Positions 1 to 38,672 of a stretch of 64,000 bases of DNA are shown here, one piece after another. A program made the position numbers and the translations under genes. This DNA comes from Ichthyophonus hoferi (taxonomy: Eukaryota > Opisthokonta > Ichthyosporea > Ichthyophonida > Ichthyophonidae): contig NAOQ01000022.1 of NCBI GenBank assembly GCA_002751075.1, forward strand, positions 1 through 64,000, written 5' to 3'. The notes under the pieces are model-generated. The model made no database searches. It was not told the DNA's origin and saw only the letters and a list, made by a program, of their open reading frames with translations. Position 1 is the stretch's first letter; each line of letters starts with the position of its first letter.

Positions 1-74
1 TCTAATATCTGGGCTCTAAGTCTTCCATTTAAGCTCTCACGGAGGATTAAACTACCAGTAGTAATAAGGCCTAC

Positions 75-695
75 CTGTTGAATACCATCAACCTCTGCGC
101 CTTGCACATCCCAGGGAGTGACAGCCTGCTCTTTGACAGAAATAGCAGTGGCTTCATTTTTGGCCTCCTGGATGGAGAGCTTGATGGCCTTCAGCTTGTC
201 AACCTCAGTGGTGATGATCTCCTTGGCGGCACCTTCAGTCTTCAACTGGTGCACTATTTAGACTCTGTTATAAATGATTCTACTCTAGTTTTATCTAACT
301 ATAGAAAGGGCAGCAGGCTTAAAGACACCAAACAATTGTAGAGTGCCTTTCCAGTCCTCTAATCTTGAATAAATAAGGTATGAGGAAACGCGCATCTACA
401 TAAAATAAAGTAAAAACACTTAAAATTGTACCCAAGAAGCAGTGCATGAAGAAAATTATTTAATGACAACACACGTAAAGGAAAAAAAGAAGATTTCTTT
501 CAACTAACAAGGTTAGAGAAAAGATATGTTACGCAGGTGAATGTAGAGGACGCCAAACTGCATGAACTAATATGTATTGGAAAAATGTGAGCACTTTTAT
601 AAAGAATAGTCAAAAACTCTGGCTGAAGAAGATAAAGGCCTACCTTTCTGTGCTTGCTTTTCAAGCTCTAGCTCAAGCTCTTTGATACATGCCAT
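75..695 (-). CDS. WARS1: WHEP-domain aminoacyl-tRNA synthetase, probably cytoplasmic tryptophanyl-tRNA synthetase (N-terminal exons only)
   Basis: Two exons on the minus strand, 695-644 and 253-75, join in phase (G + TG) and end in good donors (both gtaggc). The first gives a short charged helix beginning MACIKELELELEKQAQK. The second gives VHQLKTEGAAKEIITTEVDKL and an Ala/Lys-rich helix, the layout of a WHEP domain (helix-turn-helix linked to tRNA or partner binding). It then gives VTPWDVQGAEVDGI, matching the conserved VDPW-x-V stretch just before the catalytic core of eukaryotic TrpRS. TrpRS charges tRNA-Trp in the cytosol. The Rossmann core with its ATP-binding motifs lies beyond the left edge. 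The start at 695 is the first Met, but a possible acceptor just upstream (TTACAG) could extend the protein. Another WHEP synthetase such as HisRS is possible; the PW motif favours TrpRS. Confidence 0.6.
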
Positions 696-3445
696 TATGA
701 AAGTCCTAACGTTGTCTGTAAGACATTGAGAACTGTTAATATTTTGAATCATAATTACACCGTTTAATTGAAATACTCAAACGTTGAAACCGCTAGCGTG
801 TTCTACATGGACGTACTTATAATTGGAAACCTGTAAGGTATATTACGGTCTTTACCATCGGTAATACAAACTTAAGACCTATTTTAGCTTTATAATATTC
901 CCGAAAACAATATTTTTTATGAATATTTATTTAACACTTGGCAAAACTTCAAAACATACCAAGAGCAACCACAGTTTGGTTATGATAACGGGATATTCAA
1001 GCTTTACATATGCAGGCCATGAATGAAGATGATCACAGTCTATTAATCTATTAATGGCATGACCTATCAGGTTGAACTAGAATGGTTATTGGTTATATAC
1101 GATTGATATTATAGAAATAAGTCATAAGTAAACATGATGTTCTGAAAAAGATTAAAATACTAAGAAGCGCAGTTGAGATGAATATCTTGGTATCATATAC
1201 ACCGGAAAGATTCACAAAGAGTGGAGAAAGAAACTATAACCCTAGCATTTTGTATCTTTTGCATATAACTTGTCCTGTCTTTACATGAATTTTGGCTCTA
1301 AATTGGAGTAACTAATTAAATTTGTTTTCATAAAAGTTATTTATTGCTAATCTTATAAAAAGAAATAAAGAAATCTATTATCAAGGTCATAATTGCATTC
1401 AACTCAATCGGAACAAAGGGACACGGCGTTTGGCTCAATACAATAGTCGCCAACTGTGATGCTTTCTTTTTTAAATGGTTTACTTACAATGAGTCCGAAG
1501 ATGTTTTCGGGAAAGGCCCCCATGCAAATGAAATTTGGTATTTGTTTCACTGACAGAGGAATCCTAGAATATTTACCATGAAAAGAATATCTGATCAAAT
1601 GGTTTTCCTTGATCATCTGTAACTCTCTGGTAAACAATAACAGACCCACAGTAATAATAGGTTGGATACCCAGATCAATGAGAGCGAAGTCACAAAAACA
1701 TGGAATCTTGAAACAATTCACCACTAGACTCGGAACAAATATGTAAACAGGCTGAAAGTTGGATATTGGGGTCTATATCCCAAATTCAAACAAGCGAATT
1801 CAACATATTAAAAATGTCTACCAAATAGAATATATGCACAACAAAAGTGTATGCTGCAACTTATTAACCAATACAACAGCTATTTTGCAAAACATATGGG
1901 ATCTGCTGAAGAACGACACATGCGTATCTATTTGTAAGACAGGTTTTTTGTAAATCTATTGTAATTATTTTAAAAGGACTGGATGCATTTTCTCTATGCT
2001 AAACCAAATACTTATTTTTAGAGAGAAGAGGTAGAATGAATGGCATGATTGATAGCAATATAAAATACAGTTGAAGCAGCAATTAATACATTTCCAAAGC
2101 TACAGAAATTTACTTATACAAGTTAATTAAAGTATGTTACTGTTTCATTGATGTTTTTTTTTTTTGTACTTTGGTTTCTTCGGTCGAGTTGCAATGTGTA
2201 GGATAAGCCAACATGTTAATTAATAGTTTTGAATAATTTTCTACCTAAATTTTGGAGGTTCATGCAACACACATTAGATACTTTTTGAATCAGATTGCAA
2301 TAAGTAAATAAAACTATTATTGAATCTTTTGGTAAGAATCTGTGGCAGTTCTAGTCGACGTGCACACAGGCTTTGGGATTTCCAGTTGAATATCGTATAA
2401 TAGTCAAATTTACTGGGCTATCAGTAGTAATGGTCGAGATTTTATAAAAGGCATGTATACTAACTCTCTAGATAATTGGTGGTAGTAATTATATCTGTTC
2501 TATTCAGAGGAAATCAATGCTTCGTTTTCGTTTAGCTTAGATGCTATATTATGATGTATATAATACCTATTGTCACTATTTAAATGTTGGTATACGTATA
2601 CAGTTCCCCGACTTCTGAATGAGCAAGAGATCTGAACATTGATTATAACATACAAGTGCCAATATGTATATAGTGTTACTTGGTCTTATACTAAAGTAAT
2701 CAATACATTAATTTAATTTTCGTTATATTATAACAGGGTCACTGGAAACACACAGGAGGCTTATACTTGCACATTACAATATGTTGTGATTCATTTTCAT
2801 ACCACACTATAAAATATCAGAATACACTATCTAATAGAATTAATTGACCAAAAAATATGCGACTGTTTTATCACACATTTTTAAACTTTGTATACATACA
2901 TAAAACATTCAATTGATGATTGATATGGGGTTTTGATGCCCCAAACTTTGAGAGTGGTTTTACTATTTTTTAAGATCAACAAGATAAGAGAAAAATTGAA
3001 GATATATGGATCATATTTAATATGATAATACCAAAAATTACAAGTATTATTGTATGCAAAGATCATAGATTAGCCGTTGATCAAATCTTACCAACGCTTT
3101 GATTAACCATGCCTTTTGACCAATGAATGAAACAATCCCACCATATCATTACAATCACAAGAGGTTGAATTCGTATCTATCAACCCATCTAATTAAATTC
3201 ATAAGAGTAACAGTACACATAACTTAATAAATTTATAGTAATTTATCAGCAAATAAATCAGTTTCCGCGAAAACCCTTGGGAAAAGGGAGAGGTTTAGAA
3301 ACAATATCGGACTGAAATACACGCATACTTAATTCTTTATAAACCATTTGAATTAATTTCTAGATTAATTGGACGTATTTAGAGATGATTATATGTGAGG
3401 TAAATGACTGGACATTTAAAATACAAATAAGTTCAACCAAATAGA
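696..3445. other. intergenic stretch, no supported gene
   Basis: AT-rich DNA between the synthetase and the sterol methyltransferase. One open frame of 106 codons (1724-1404, minus) has a non-repetitive composition and a run reading GAFPENIFGLIVSKPF, but I recognise no family and see no splice partner. The rest shows no coding pattern or array. Confidence 0.4.
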
Positions 3446-5880
3446 CTAGTTTTTACGCACTAGACAGAAGTACAATGGGGTGAAGATGCCGAGTTCACCA
3501 CCCTTGGAGAGGCCATTAGAAGCAGTGATAAGAAGATTGTGCACATCGACTGTACCCTTGGGGACTAGGCCAGCATATTCCAAGGCAGTAACCATGGAGT
3601 GTGTAAGGAGACGTCCAGCAGTTGTGTGACGGAAGCTCTTTATGCTGTATGCAGCCTGAAGGGTGCTATACCAAGGAATCATGTGGTCCCTGTTGTCTGC
3701 CATATCCCTAGCCTCAACAATCTCAAATCCGGCAGCCTGAAAATAGGATATCAAGTTTACTAATAATATAAGAATGCAAAAATACAACATAACATAACAG
3801 TAGTAAAACAACTACTAAAAACCTATCAGAAAGTAGGGTAGAGGAAAATATATTACAATTAATATCTCCCAATGAACCACTTTCTGTTATACAACCTCGA
3901 CCAATTACATTATTATGAATAATAACACATTAATATTCAAGTAATTCCAAGTACTACATGCACTATTATTTACATACTAACTAATGATAAAAATGCAATC
4001 TCAATCAAATAATTAAATTACGCTACATATCCATATATCAAATTCAATTCCTCATGAAGTTCATTCATCACTGCAGAAACACCAAATGACTTAGGCTAGA
4101 CATGAAATTTCCCCAATTTGCAAACCGAGAAAAACTACAGAACCGTAATATACACAAGCATGAATGAATGAACCTAAGATATACCTTCCAGGCATCGGTG
4201 TGATCAGCGAAACTTCCCAAATCGGGAAGGCCATTACCAATCTCGATCTGTCTCCTGACCTCCTGATGTTCCTCATTGGTAGGGTCGTACTTGGGGGTCA
4301 AAGCCCACTCAACAGAGGCAAAATAGCTTCCAGGCTGGAGCACACGGTATATACCACTGGATACAAAAGGCATGAGTATCAAATAAACAATAGAGCATAT
4401 ATATAAGTTGCACCAAGTTCAGTGAGTGCAATACCAATATATATATAAATATATAAAGTTAATCAATGAATTGAGAAGAAATTCTCACATCGTAATGTTT
4501 GGTGAATGCAATGTAATAATAAGAAAACATCAAAGGTTCAATTTCACGGGCAAATGACATCTTTTGAAAGCTTAATGGTTGTGCCAAATACTATTGCCAC
4601 TAAAATAACATAATATATAGTTATGATGCTTACGTGTAGCACTTTGTTTTGTCGGGGGCGTGGCAAAGAGACTCCATGTTATATCCACCATTGAAGGTAT
4701 TTTCCTCAAATGGCAAGTTCATGAAGTCGCATTCAGCATAAGTGCACTGGTCGGCTAGTTTAGCCAAAGCGGTGTGTTTGCGGGCTCTTTGCAACTGATA
4801 AGTGTCAATGTTAACACCAACAATATTTGCTCCCCTCACGAAGGTGGCCATGGTCCTTCCGGGACCACCAACACCGCAACCAGTGTCGATATACCTGAAG
4901 GGAGCGAGGTAAGAATTAATATACTTTGGCCTATAATATAGTTTTCGAGATCATCCATCCACAATAGTGTTAAAAATAAAACATAGCATATACCCAAAAG
5001 AGGATATAGCATATTAGAATGTGTATTTGTAAATATAAGATTAAGAGTGAGAGTAGGCACAACTATAAATCATATTATTCTCTGACATACGGAAGTTCAA
5101 TGTAATGCAAACACGACAAAACAAACAGCACCCACTTCTTGCCAGCCTCCATCTTAATACTATGAGCTATGTGCATTTCTTGACGAGCAATAGACATTTC
5201 GAAAGTCTCACGGCGAGTGCAAGGAGCAAAGTGAAAGCTCTGACCCCAGCCATACTCGTAGAAGTCAGTGACCAAATCGTAATAAGCTTTAGTGACTTCG
5301 AAGTAATTGGCCTTGCGCTTCTCAAGGGTGAGAGTGTCGCCTTCATACATGGCGTAATAATCTTTCTGTTGGATGAGAAAACGGGTTAAGAACTCGAACT
5401 AAAAATAAAGAAAATATGTCAATAAGTGCTAAATGGTTCCATTTTAGACAAGGCTAATATGTCAGTACTCAGCCATTTATCAATGTCTATGACTCATGAA
5501 ACACATCAGTAATAGGTTAGCTCGTTATAACAATTGGTTATTAAGTAATGCAAACATGCACAAAAACCCATATATTCTTCATAATATACAAAGAAAGTAC
5601 AAAATAAACATGAGATGTTAAAATTTAAAGTAAGGTTGGCCTGCTGAATAGAAAAAAACACCACAGCAAGAATCGTAAGGTTTCCGAGTTTGTAGTCAAA
5701 CAATAGTTTGGTTATGATGTAACATCCAGAATTCAAAGAGCAATCTTACAGGGTCGAGACAATGTACATAACATTGTAGATGTATAGCATTGCAAAGAAA
5801 TAACCAACCTGAACCCTGTCGACCTCCTCGGCCTCCATGGATCCAGGCTTCACTTCTAGAATATTAGGAACTTCAGACAT
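3446..5880 (-). CDS. SMT: sterol 24-C-methyltransferase, complete, five exons
   Basis: Transfers a methyl group from S-adenosylmethionine to C24 of the sterol side chain, at the ER. Exons on the minus strand: 5880-5809, 5398-5136, 4894-4634, 4356-4185, 3736-3446. All phases agree and the product is 352 residues, normal for the family. Family landmarks appear in order: DFYEYGWGQSFHFAP (sterol-binding region I), YIDTGCGVGGPGR (SAM-binding motif I), MESLCHAPDK (region III), ASVEWALTPKYDP (region IV), and a C-terminal end FTPLYFCLVRKN. The start at 5880 gives MSEVPNILEVKPG; 24 codons of exon 1 precede FEFLTRF. No intron is longer than about 0.5 kb. Nothing is broken and all signature residues are present. 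SMT is common in fungi, plants and protists but rare in animals, where demosponges are the known carriers, so the gene is also a lineage marker. Confidence 0.96.
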
Positions 5881-6009
5881 GATTAATTTCTTAAAATATT
5901 AAAAGCTTTGTAAAAACTAATGTACACTGAATAATATAACAGTAAACAAATTACTTTATCAACTGTGTGGGGTCTTGCTTAACCTCCATTAGTATGCACG
6001 TTGCCTGTG

Positions 6010-6014
6010 ATTGG
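6010..6014 (-). promoter_or_regulatory. CCAAT box upstream of the sterol methyltransferase
   Basis: CCAAT read on the gene strand, about 130 nt before the ATG at 5880. A second CCAAT in the opposite orientation is at 6039-6043. Position and pairing suit a promoter element; function is inferred. Confidence 0.3.
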
Positions 6015-7035
6015 TTATTGTATGGTCAATTTCATCAACCAATTAAATAAACTTATATACGCCTGATTAATCTACCATAATTTTAAATTTCACAGAAAAT
6101 AAAACAAATATGCCATTTCTGGTCAATTTTGAAAATATGCTTGATTTTCACCAATTATCGTACAGAATGCAGCTGCGGGTAATCAAAGGAAAATTTTCTA
6201 TTGGTTTATAATAAATGATTAAAAGAAGTGACATGTGTCCATACATATGACTTCCTGCAGCTGCAGAAGTATTGTCGTTTTGAACTGTTAAGATATTATT
6301 TCTAACTTAAGATGTATTTTCATCCATTCAATCATTGCCCTTCCTTATCCAGCACAAAATACTGCATCGCGAGAATCCAAAATGCATTTTTATTTATATA
6401 TATATATATCGGGCTTTCATAGGAAGATTTTATGCAAGTCCCTTTCGTATTCATGGACATGATATTACATAAATAACAAAATTCAGACTTAAAAAAACGC
6501 CTACAAATACCAATAAGTTAATGTTTTTGTATTGTTTACTTTGCCACTAGTTAAAAAGATTAAGATTGAGTAAAACGTAATATAAACAGGGAGCTACCGT
6601 TTATATACTGGCATACTGTTGATGATTGTATTTATTTATTATTATTATGTTACAATGTCTATTAATATGCACGGAACCATTTAAATTTTGAGTCTCTTAA
6701 AGTGTTACCTTTTTTTGGGTAAAATGTACGGATTTTTATGGTAGGTAGTACAACTAGGTTTTGAAAGCATTTTGATTGCATAAACACTCAAACGATGCTA
6801 TTAGAATAAGGAAATAATATAGATTGGGTTATAGTAGATTTATCATTTTGTTTTCTTGTTATCATAGCTTTTATTGAAAGAATGGAATGGTAAGGCGACC
6901 TGGCCTATTCACTGATATATATTTTTAAAAAAAAAGAAAAGAAAAAGGGGATACAAATAATTGTCAAATACTATATAGCTTCCTATACAACATGGGTAAG
7001 ATAACTGGTGATTTAGAATAATGCAAAGTAATTCA

Positions 7036-7066
7036 ATATATGATATGATATGATATGATATGATAC
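7036..7066. repeat. ATATG pentamer microsatellite
   Basis: About five perfect ATATG/TGATA units that decay to the right. Confidence 0.8.
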
Positions 7067-8687
7067 AATACGATATAATCAAAATTAATAAAAACTGGTT
7101 TTTGAGTGAAAGAAGCATAAATGTAAACCTTCATACTATAGCAACTAAAAAGATTGAATTTTTTAATGCTACCCAATCATATAGAAAACTAATGCAGATA
7201 TACTTTGAAATTTTATGCGTTACTAAACTGCTGACGCACATGCTTTTTGTTCAAACATTGTTTTATGGTAGCCAATAACGATTGAGGTCAGAAAAGGAAA
7301 TTTCCTTTGTACGAATACTCCTTGGATAGTTAAAAGTCGCAGTACCGCGCAAACTTTCATTAACCAATGGTAACGGCAAATTGGAGCAATAATAAAAAAA
7401 AGTTTAAAGAACTATAAAGTCAAAATCTATTGAAGTGAAGAAAAAGCTAAAGTAACTAGATAAAAAGAAAAAAATGCTTTAGATCAATAACAGTCTTAAA
7501 ATAGTCAAGAAATTTGGTGTCGAAGCATATAATGTCGTGTATACCAACGTACATAATATGGGGAAAAACTGTGTAGCAGCAAGCCCCCTTATTGCATACT
7601 AGGATGGGTTAAAATCAGTATAATTAGACTTAAATGGTTCCGCTCTTTATTGGTCTATAAACGATATAATACTATATTCCGTGAGTGCAAGGGTCTTTGG
7701 AATAGGATTGGGACACGGAGTTCTGCAGTAAAACCAAGGCAAGATTTTTTGGCATTTTTTTATATTCTTTGCTTATAATTGTCAACTTCTGTCTAATATA
7801 AATGCTATAATAACTACCACACGGACTGCAATTGGCAGATTGTTAGTTGCTACACTTTTTTGAAAACAAATGTTACAAAATTATAAAAAAAATTCATGAT
7901 TGTTGTGCACACTATGCTTCTCCTAGTATAGCTTTAAACGGAAAAAATGTGCAGAACATTAAAGAAGATCTAACCCAAGAAAGAATATCTGGTTTCGATT
8001 AGTTCTTGGACATGATGCAGCTGCTGAATCTAGATACGATACAGCTGCTGCTAGACCAATGAACCATGGGTGATTCTAGCAAGTGAATGTGAGCATTTGA
8101 CCATAGACCTTTTGGAATTGGCATGGTTGAGCTAATTATTTTTTCTACTCATATTGTTAATTATCCAGTATGTGTATTTACCTATTATTGAAAGCAATTT
8201 CTTATCAGGAATCACGATCCCAAGCAATCACGTGTCTTACTAAAATTACTTTATTTATATCATGATTCCCAAGATTCCTACGCTTCCCAAGCACAAACTA
8301 CAACAGGGACAATGATCTACACATTACATTAGCATATCACGTACAGTAGTTTGCTTATATAGATATATGTTATTATAGAATTAACGCTTCCACATATTAT
8401 TATGTTAACAAGTAGTTCTGTTGTCTTATTAACTTTATTATAAATGACCTCTTATGTAGAAGCATTAAGTATTAGTAGATCACTATATTACTGATGATAC
8501 CGAACCTGAATCAATCCGAAACGAAGAAGAGTGTATAGTACAACATACGCTTTGATAAATGTGGTGAAACCTCTTGGCTATTCTGGTTGATTAAGTATAA
8601 AAGAACATTAGTCGTGCTAGTGTTATTTACAGCCCTAAACATGCAAATGATTAGAAAACACCAACCATCAGGTTAAAGTTAACTCAC

Positions 8688-9351
8688 CAGAAGCATCAAA
8701 ATTGATTGGAATTGAGATCTGACCTGGATCGATGAAAAGGCTGTGGTGTGGAGTGATTCTTAGGGTCAAAGCTTGTTCATTTGAATGAGGTAAATCTCTC
8801 AAATCATATTTGGTCTGCTGAATAGCAGTCATGGTATCTTTCTTAGAGTCTATTACCATCCTGGCTCTTTAGAATAAACGGTATCAACAGAGATAAACAT
8901 CCTGTTGGTATATGCAGTATCAGTGGCTTGTAGAATGTATATATATTTTGTGTGAAGATATGCTAGTATTTGCTGGTCTGAATCTTTCTTTTGAGTCTAA
9001 TCATAATCTCATAAAAGAAGTAAAAAGCTGGTTGCTTCATATCTCTGATTGGTTGCATGCTGTTTAGATTTAGTTTCTTCGTTTTGATACTTTAAGCAGG
9101 TTAACCTAGTGATTGGCATTTTCTAATCATTTACGTGTTTGGAACCATAAAGAACACCAGCGCAGATTGTCGTAAAGTGGGTCAAAAGAGGATAGCTTCT
9201 CTGAGCCTATTGATCCAAGTATATCATTAGAGGTAGAGTTAAGATCCATATCTGCCAGGAGTGGAGTCGCATCAAGTAGATTGGTGCCGGAAGCGGTAAA
9301 TTCTTCAGAATCAGAAGTGTAACGCACTTTCTTTTCGATTTCGATTCCCAT
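8688..9351 (-). CDS. unrecognised protein, first two exons
   Basis: Exon 1 (9351-9135) starts at ATG and gives 72 codons, MGIEIEKKVRYTSDSEEF onward, rich in Ser, Thr, Asp and Leu, ending near LRWCSLWFQT, then donor gtaaat in phase 1. Exon 2 (8864-8688) has the complementary phase and continues RMVIDSKKDTMTAIQQTKYD, then LTLRITPHHSLFIDPGQ and IPINFDASG, ending in a strong donor gtgagt. The phase match across both junctions and the balanced composition argue for a real gene. The ITPHHSLFIDPGQ / IPINFD pattern looks like alternating beta-strands, somewhat like MSP/ASH-type immunoglobulin-fold domains, but that is a weak impression. No signal peptide or membrane segment is visible. Later exons, to the left, were not found. 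I do not recognise the family. Confidence 0.5.
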
Positions 9352-9721
9352 GGACCGGGTACGAGTGATGGGAGTAAGTAATAGTCAGCCCTTCGGTTAA
9401 ATGTTGTCTTCAGAGGAACTTGACATTAAGGCTTTAAGCATACCTTTATAATAAAATATCAATATTTTACTGTGATTACACAGTATTTATTTGTGTTTAG
9501 AATTTCTGCTCCTTGATACAGGTTTGAGATTCAATTATATAATTACAGTCGTAGTATGTCTTGCAGTTACTTAATTTAGTCCTAGCACTGAACTTTAAAC
9601 TTATGCTCACTTTGTAAGGGGAAGTTCGAGCCTCTAAACACTCTTACTACTATATCTGATTGATTATTGTTATATGGAAGTATTTGATTGGAGATGTGCA
9701 TAGATTAATTAGATCCAATAA

Positions 9722-11145
9722 TTGCTTATCTTTATGATAGAATTAAGGCGGATAAAAATATCTAATGATAAGTGTCAAGCTGCTAAAAAAGAGAATTTGA
9801 AAAAACTGTTATTACTACTAATTGACGAGACCCTTACGTTAAGTAAGGCAAACTGTCTAACTTACTCATGTTCTATACACACACATAAAATTTACATACA
9901 ACGCACAGCATACGCTGATTCTAGTATATATGATGTTGAAACTAGAGCATTCAAAGTTTCCTTTTTACTGATAACAATTCATTTTTGTGATGGGCAACTG
10001 CATATGTTTTTAATTTCATGTTTTCAATCTGGTAAATTGATTTGTCAATATATTATTATTATTGGATTATCAAATAAGATCGGAGAATGCATAAAAGGAA
10101 CAGCCACCAATAAAAAATACTGGTTACAGTTGTCAATAATTTACTGTTCAATTTGTGTGTTTTATGTTTTGCTTCATATTGCGTCTATTGTTGCCAAAGA
10201 AGTTGAAGTAGACATCCCAGATACTTTACTGGAAGGCCAACTAGTTGATTCTGGTGTTGATTCTTCAGATGAAAATAATAATTCCATAACTATATACATG
10301 CAGCCACAATTGGATTACAATTATTACGTATGCAATATATCGACCGAGTAGAAAGCTAAAGTCTATATCTATTGATCAACAGAGAGATTCAAGAGCAGCT
10401 AACTAGAGTTTTAGCCTATTATTGCATGTGTAGCCTAAGAAAATAGTTAGTGGATAAGCGAGGAAATATTTTTTGCTTTTATTTTTAGTTTCTGTTCGCA
10501 GTTGTCGGCTGTCATACAAAACAGAAATGAGATAATAAGTAACTGCGCAAGTTGAAAATGCTACGTGGCCGGTCAAGTTTAATTATATGCATTCTTGGAG
10601 CCAAAATCCGAAGAGGCCAATCAGTGGTCGAGATTTTCTATAATGCTTACACGAACAAGTTGGAAAAGTTTTCACTTACGACACAACAGATCACAAAAAA
10701 TGCATTTTCTAGCTCAGTAAACACAGAGTTCATGACTTGTACGACAGTACAACCAAATAAATTGTATTTATTTTGCTCCCGAATTGTTATAGCATCTGGT
10801 TCATAGGTGGCGTCCAATACAATAATACATAAAACTTACAACAGCTACTGGAAAATCTTGAAGGATCATCTATTTGCAATACTGAAGTTGTATAGTGGCC
10901 TGCTGTTCCTGGAGCTAAAATATATTTTCTGGAGTAAACAAGAGCTTTATTTCATTAATCAATATTTCGATGTCTTGATATTTGGGGCACAAAACAATTA
11001 TTCTGGTGAAAAGATATATATGAGCTCTAATAAATATATCTTAAATCATAAAACACTGGAGGCACAATCAAGCTTTAAAAAATGTTTCTGGAAGAGGTGG
11101 AAATTCAAAATTTCAAAAGCTTTGGAAATAAGCCTCAAAGGTTAG
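9722..11145 (+). other. three consecutive long open frames, nature unknown
   Basis: Open frames of 209 codons (9722-10351), 84 (10552-10806) and 112 (10807-11145) follow one another on the plus strand, unusual for DNA this AT-rich. The first has one clear hydrophobic segment (YWLQLSIIYCSICVFYVLLH) followed by an acidic tail (KEVEVDIPDTLLEG). The third begins at once after the stop of the second and has aromatic, Lys-rich stretches (FAILKLYSGLLFLELKYIFW). No family motif, splice model or terminal repeat was recognised, and none of the three fits the missing SMC N-terminus. They may be an unknown gene, a decayed mobile sequence or chance. Confidence 0.3.
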
Positions 11146-11597
11146 AGCTGCGCCAAAAGGGGTAAGACTTGATGGTTGACCTTAACCCTTTTATATTATA
11201 TTATTCTTTTGCTACAGCTATTACAATAGTTTGTTCTATTTCATCAGACTTAATTGATAGTGGAAGAGATGATGGAAAAAACAAAAAGAAATGGAAATGG
11301 AATAATAAATTCTGGAATTAAATTTATAAGCAGTAAAAATAACGGAGATGTGCAAAATCGAGAAAAACAAAGAAAAATCAACGAAAGGCTAGACAAACAA
11401 GTAAATACAATTATAATAAAAAATTGAAATGAGAGACGTAAATATATTTATTTATTTTGCAAATTAATAATAAGACCTTTTAGAAATATTACTAAATCCT
11501 ACAAAGTAAATAGGTGAAATTGCAGTCACTGTGACCTATTCATATTCTCCAATGAATAGACCATGGAATATTAACTAACCAAAGAATTGTTATATAG

Positions 11598-37362
<25,765 letters not shown>

Positions 37363-38672
37363 GAACGGGAGATGGTGGTACCATCATTGAAAGTGTCACC
37401 TATGCGTAGATTTTTAAATTGCAAGTCTAGCTATTATATGGGGAGAGTGGTAGGTTGTTTTAAAATGCTTAATGCTTTAATTAGGGTAGGCAGGTTAAAC
37501 ACGTTGGTATTGTATTATTAATGCTTCTTAATAATGTACTTTGGGTCAAGTATTTCAGTAAACAAGTTAACAATGATATAACCCTTTTAAAAATATTAAC
37601 ATTGTCTTAAAACATGGCAAACGTATTAAGGCTTACTACCCTCTAATTAAACAGAAGCAAACTTTTCATACATTAAAAATGTGTACAGCATATATATTAT
37701 AAATCACCAATGTCATTAACCAATTGTAACATATTTTTAGGTTACAGGCTACTAATACATTGATAGAATATAATGCACTCAATTGTTAGTTAGAGTTAAA
37801 CTATTCTGCACACAATTACGAATTATAAGACCTGTATTTAGAATTATAATGAAGACTATCTTTGATATTTAACTACTAATATATATACTTGACATTAAGC
37901 ACCAAATGCTACAATGTAAAGTCATGTATTTGAGAATATAAAAAGCTCTTACATAGCCATCAACTCCACGGAGAAATAAACATGGAATATTCGATTCAAT
38001 TAAATAGACACATTGACTTTATGTGTATTTTTGCAGTTATATACACACATTACCTATATAGTCCCGTCTTGTAAGTAGCATATGCACAGAGTACGTAGAG
38101 TCCACCAAGAATCTATGCCATTTTAGGTTAATACTGAGTCCCGCTCAGATTTATTATTATATTTGCAATGTAAAATAGATTATAATGCAGAAACTGACAC
38201 ACTAGCCTATAATTGTATATGCTAGCAGTAAACCGATTCTATGCAGTTCTATACTGCATTAACACTCTTAATCAATCGTTATAATGCTCTTACAAATAAC
38301 TTGATTAAGCAATGATGTAATCTAGTTCTTGGATTGACCACAATCCAATTAAGATAAATGAAGCTGCTTTCAACTGCCTGGTTGACATCTCAATTGAGAT
38401 ATACCTGATCTACGTTTATAGCTATAACCAAAAAATATGTTCTGGCATCAACTGCTTTTATATACTCCCTTGGCCAAGTGCCATTGTGCTACAAGTAGTA
38501 AGTACAGGAACCTTATGGCTCTAATAGCGTGTATATGCTAGAATATAAATTACTAGAATTTAATATGTGATTCATCGTCAAGATACAAACAGAACGTGTT
38601 ACTAATATGTGCTGATCTATCTCATCTGCTAGTTCATCGGTTGTGGATAGATCCCAGCTAAAACGTAAATCA
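37363..38672. other. intergenic spacer between convergent SMC and Rho genes
   Basis: Contains the 3' ends of both genes. I see no further coding exon and no clear poly(A) signal that I would commit to. Confidence 0.5.

Larger units (their letters stand above)
5881..8687. other. intergenic / unexplained stretch upstream of the sterol methyltransferase
   Basis: No exon here could be supported. Downstream exons of the unrecognised minus-strand gene at 8688-9351 must lie somewhere in this stretch, because its second exon ends in a strong donor, but I could not place them. A short pentamer array is at 7036-7066. Confidence 0.4.

Noticed and set aside
78-341. 87-codon plus-strand frame at the left edge
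   Set aside because: It is the antisense of the WHEP-domain exon at 253-75; the minus strand has the splice signals and the family match.
1404-1724. Faint likeness to capsid-type proteins of Polinton-like elements
   Set aside because: Only a short hydrophobic pattern is similar; there are no companion genes or terminal repeats, so no element is called.
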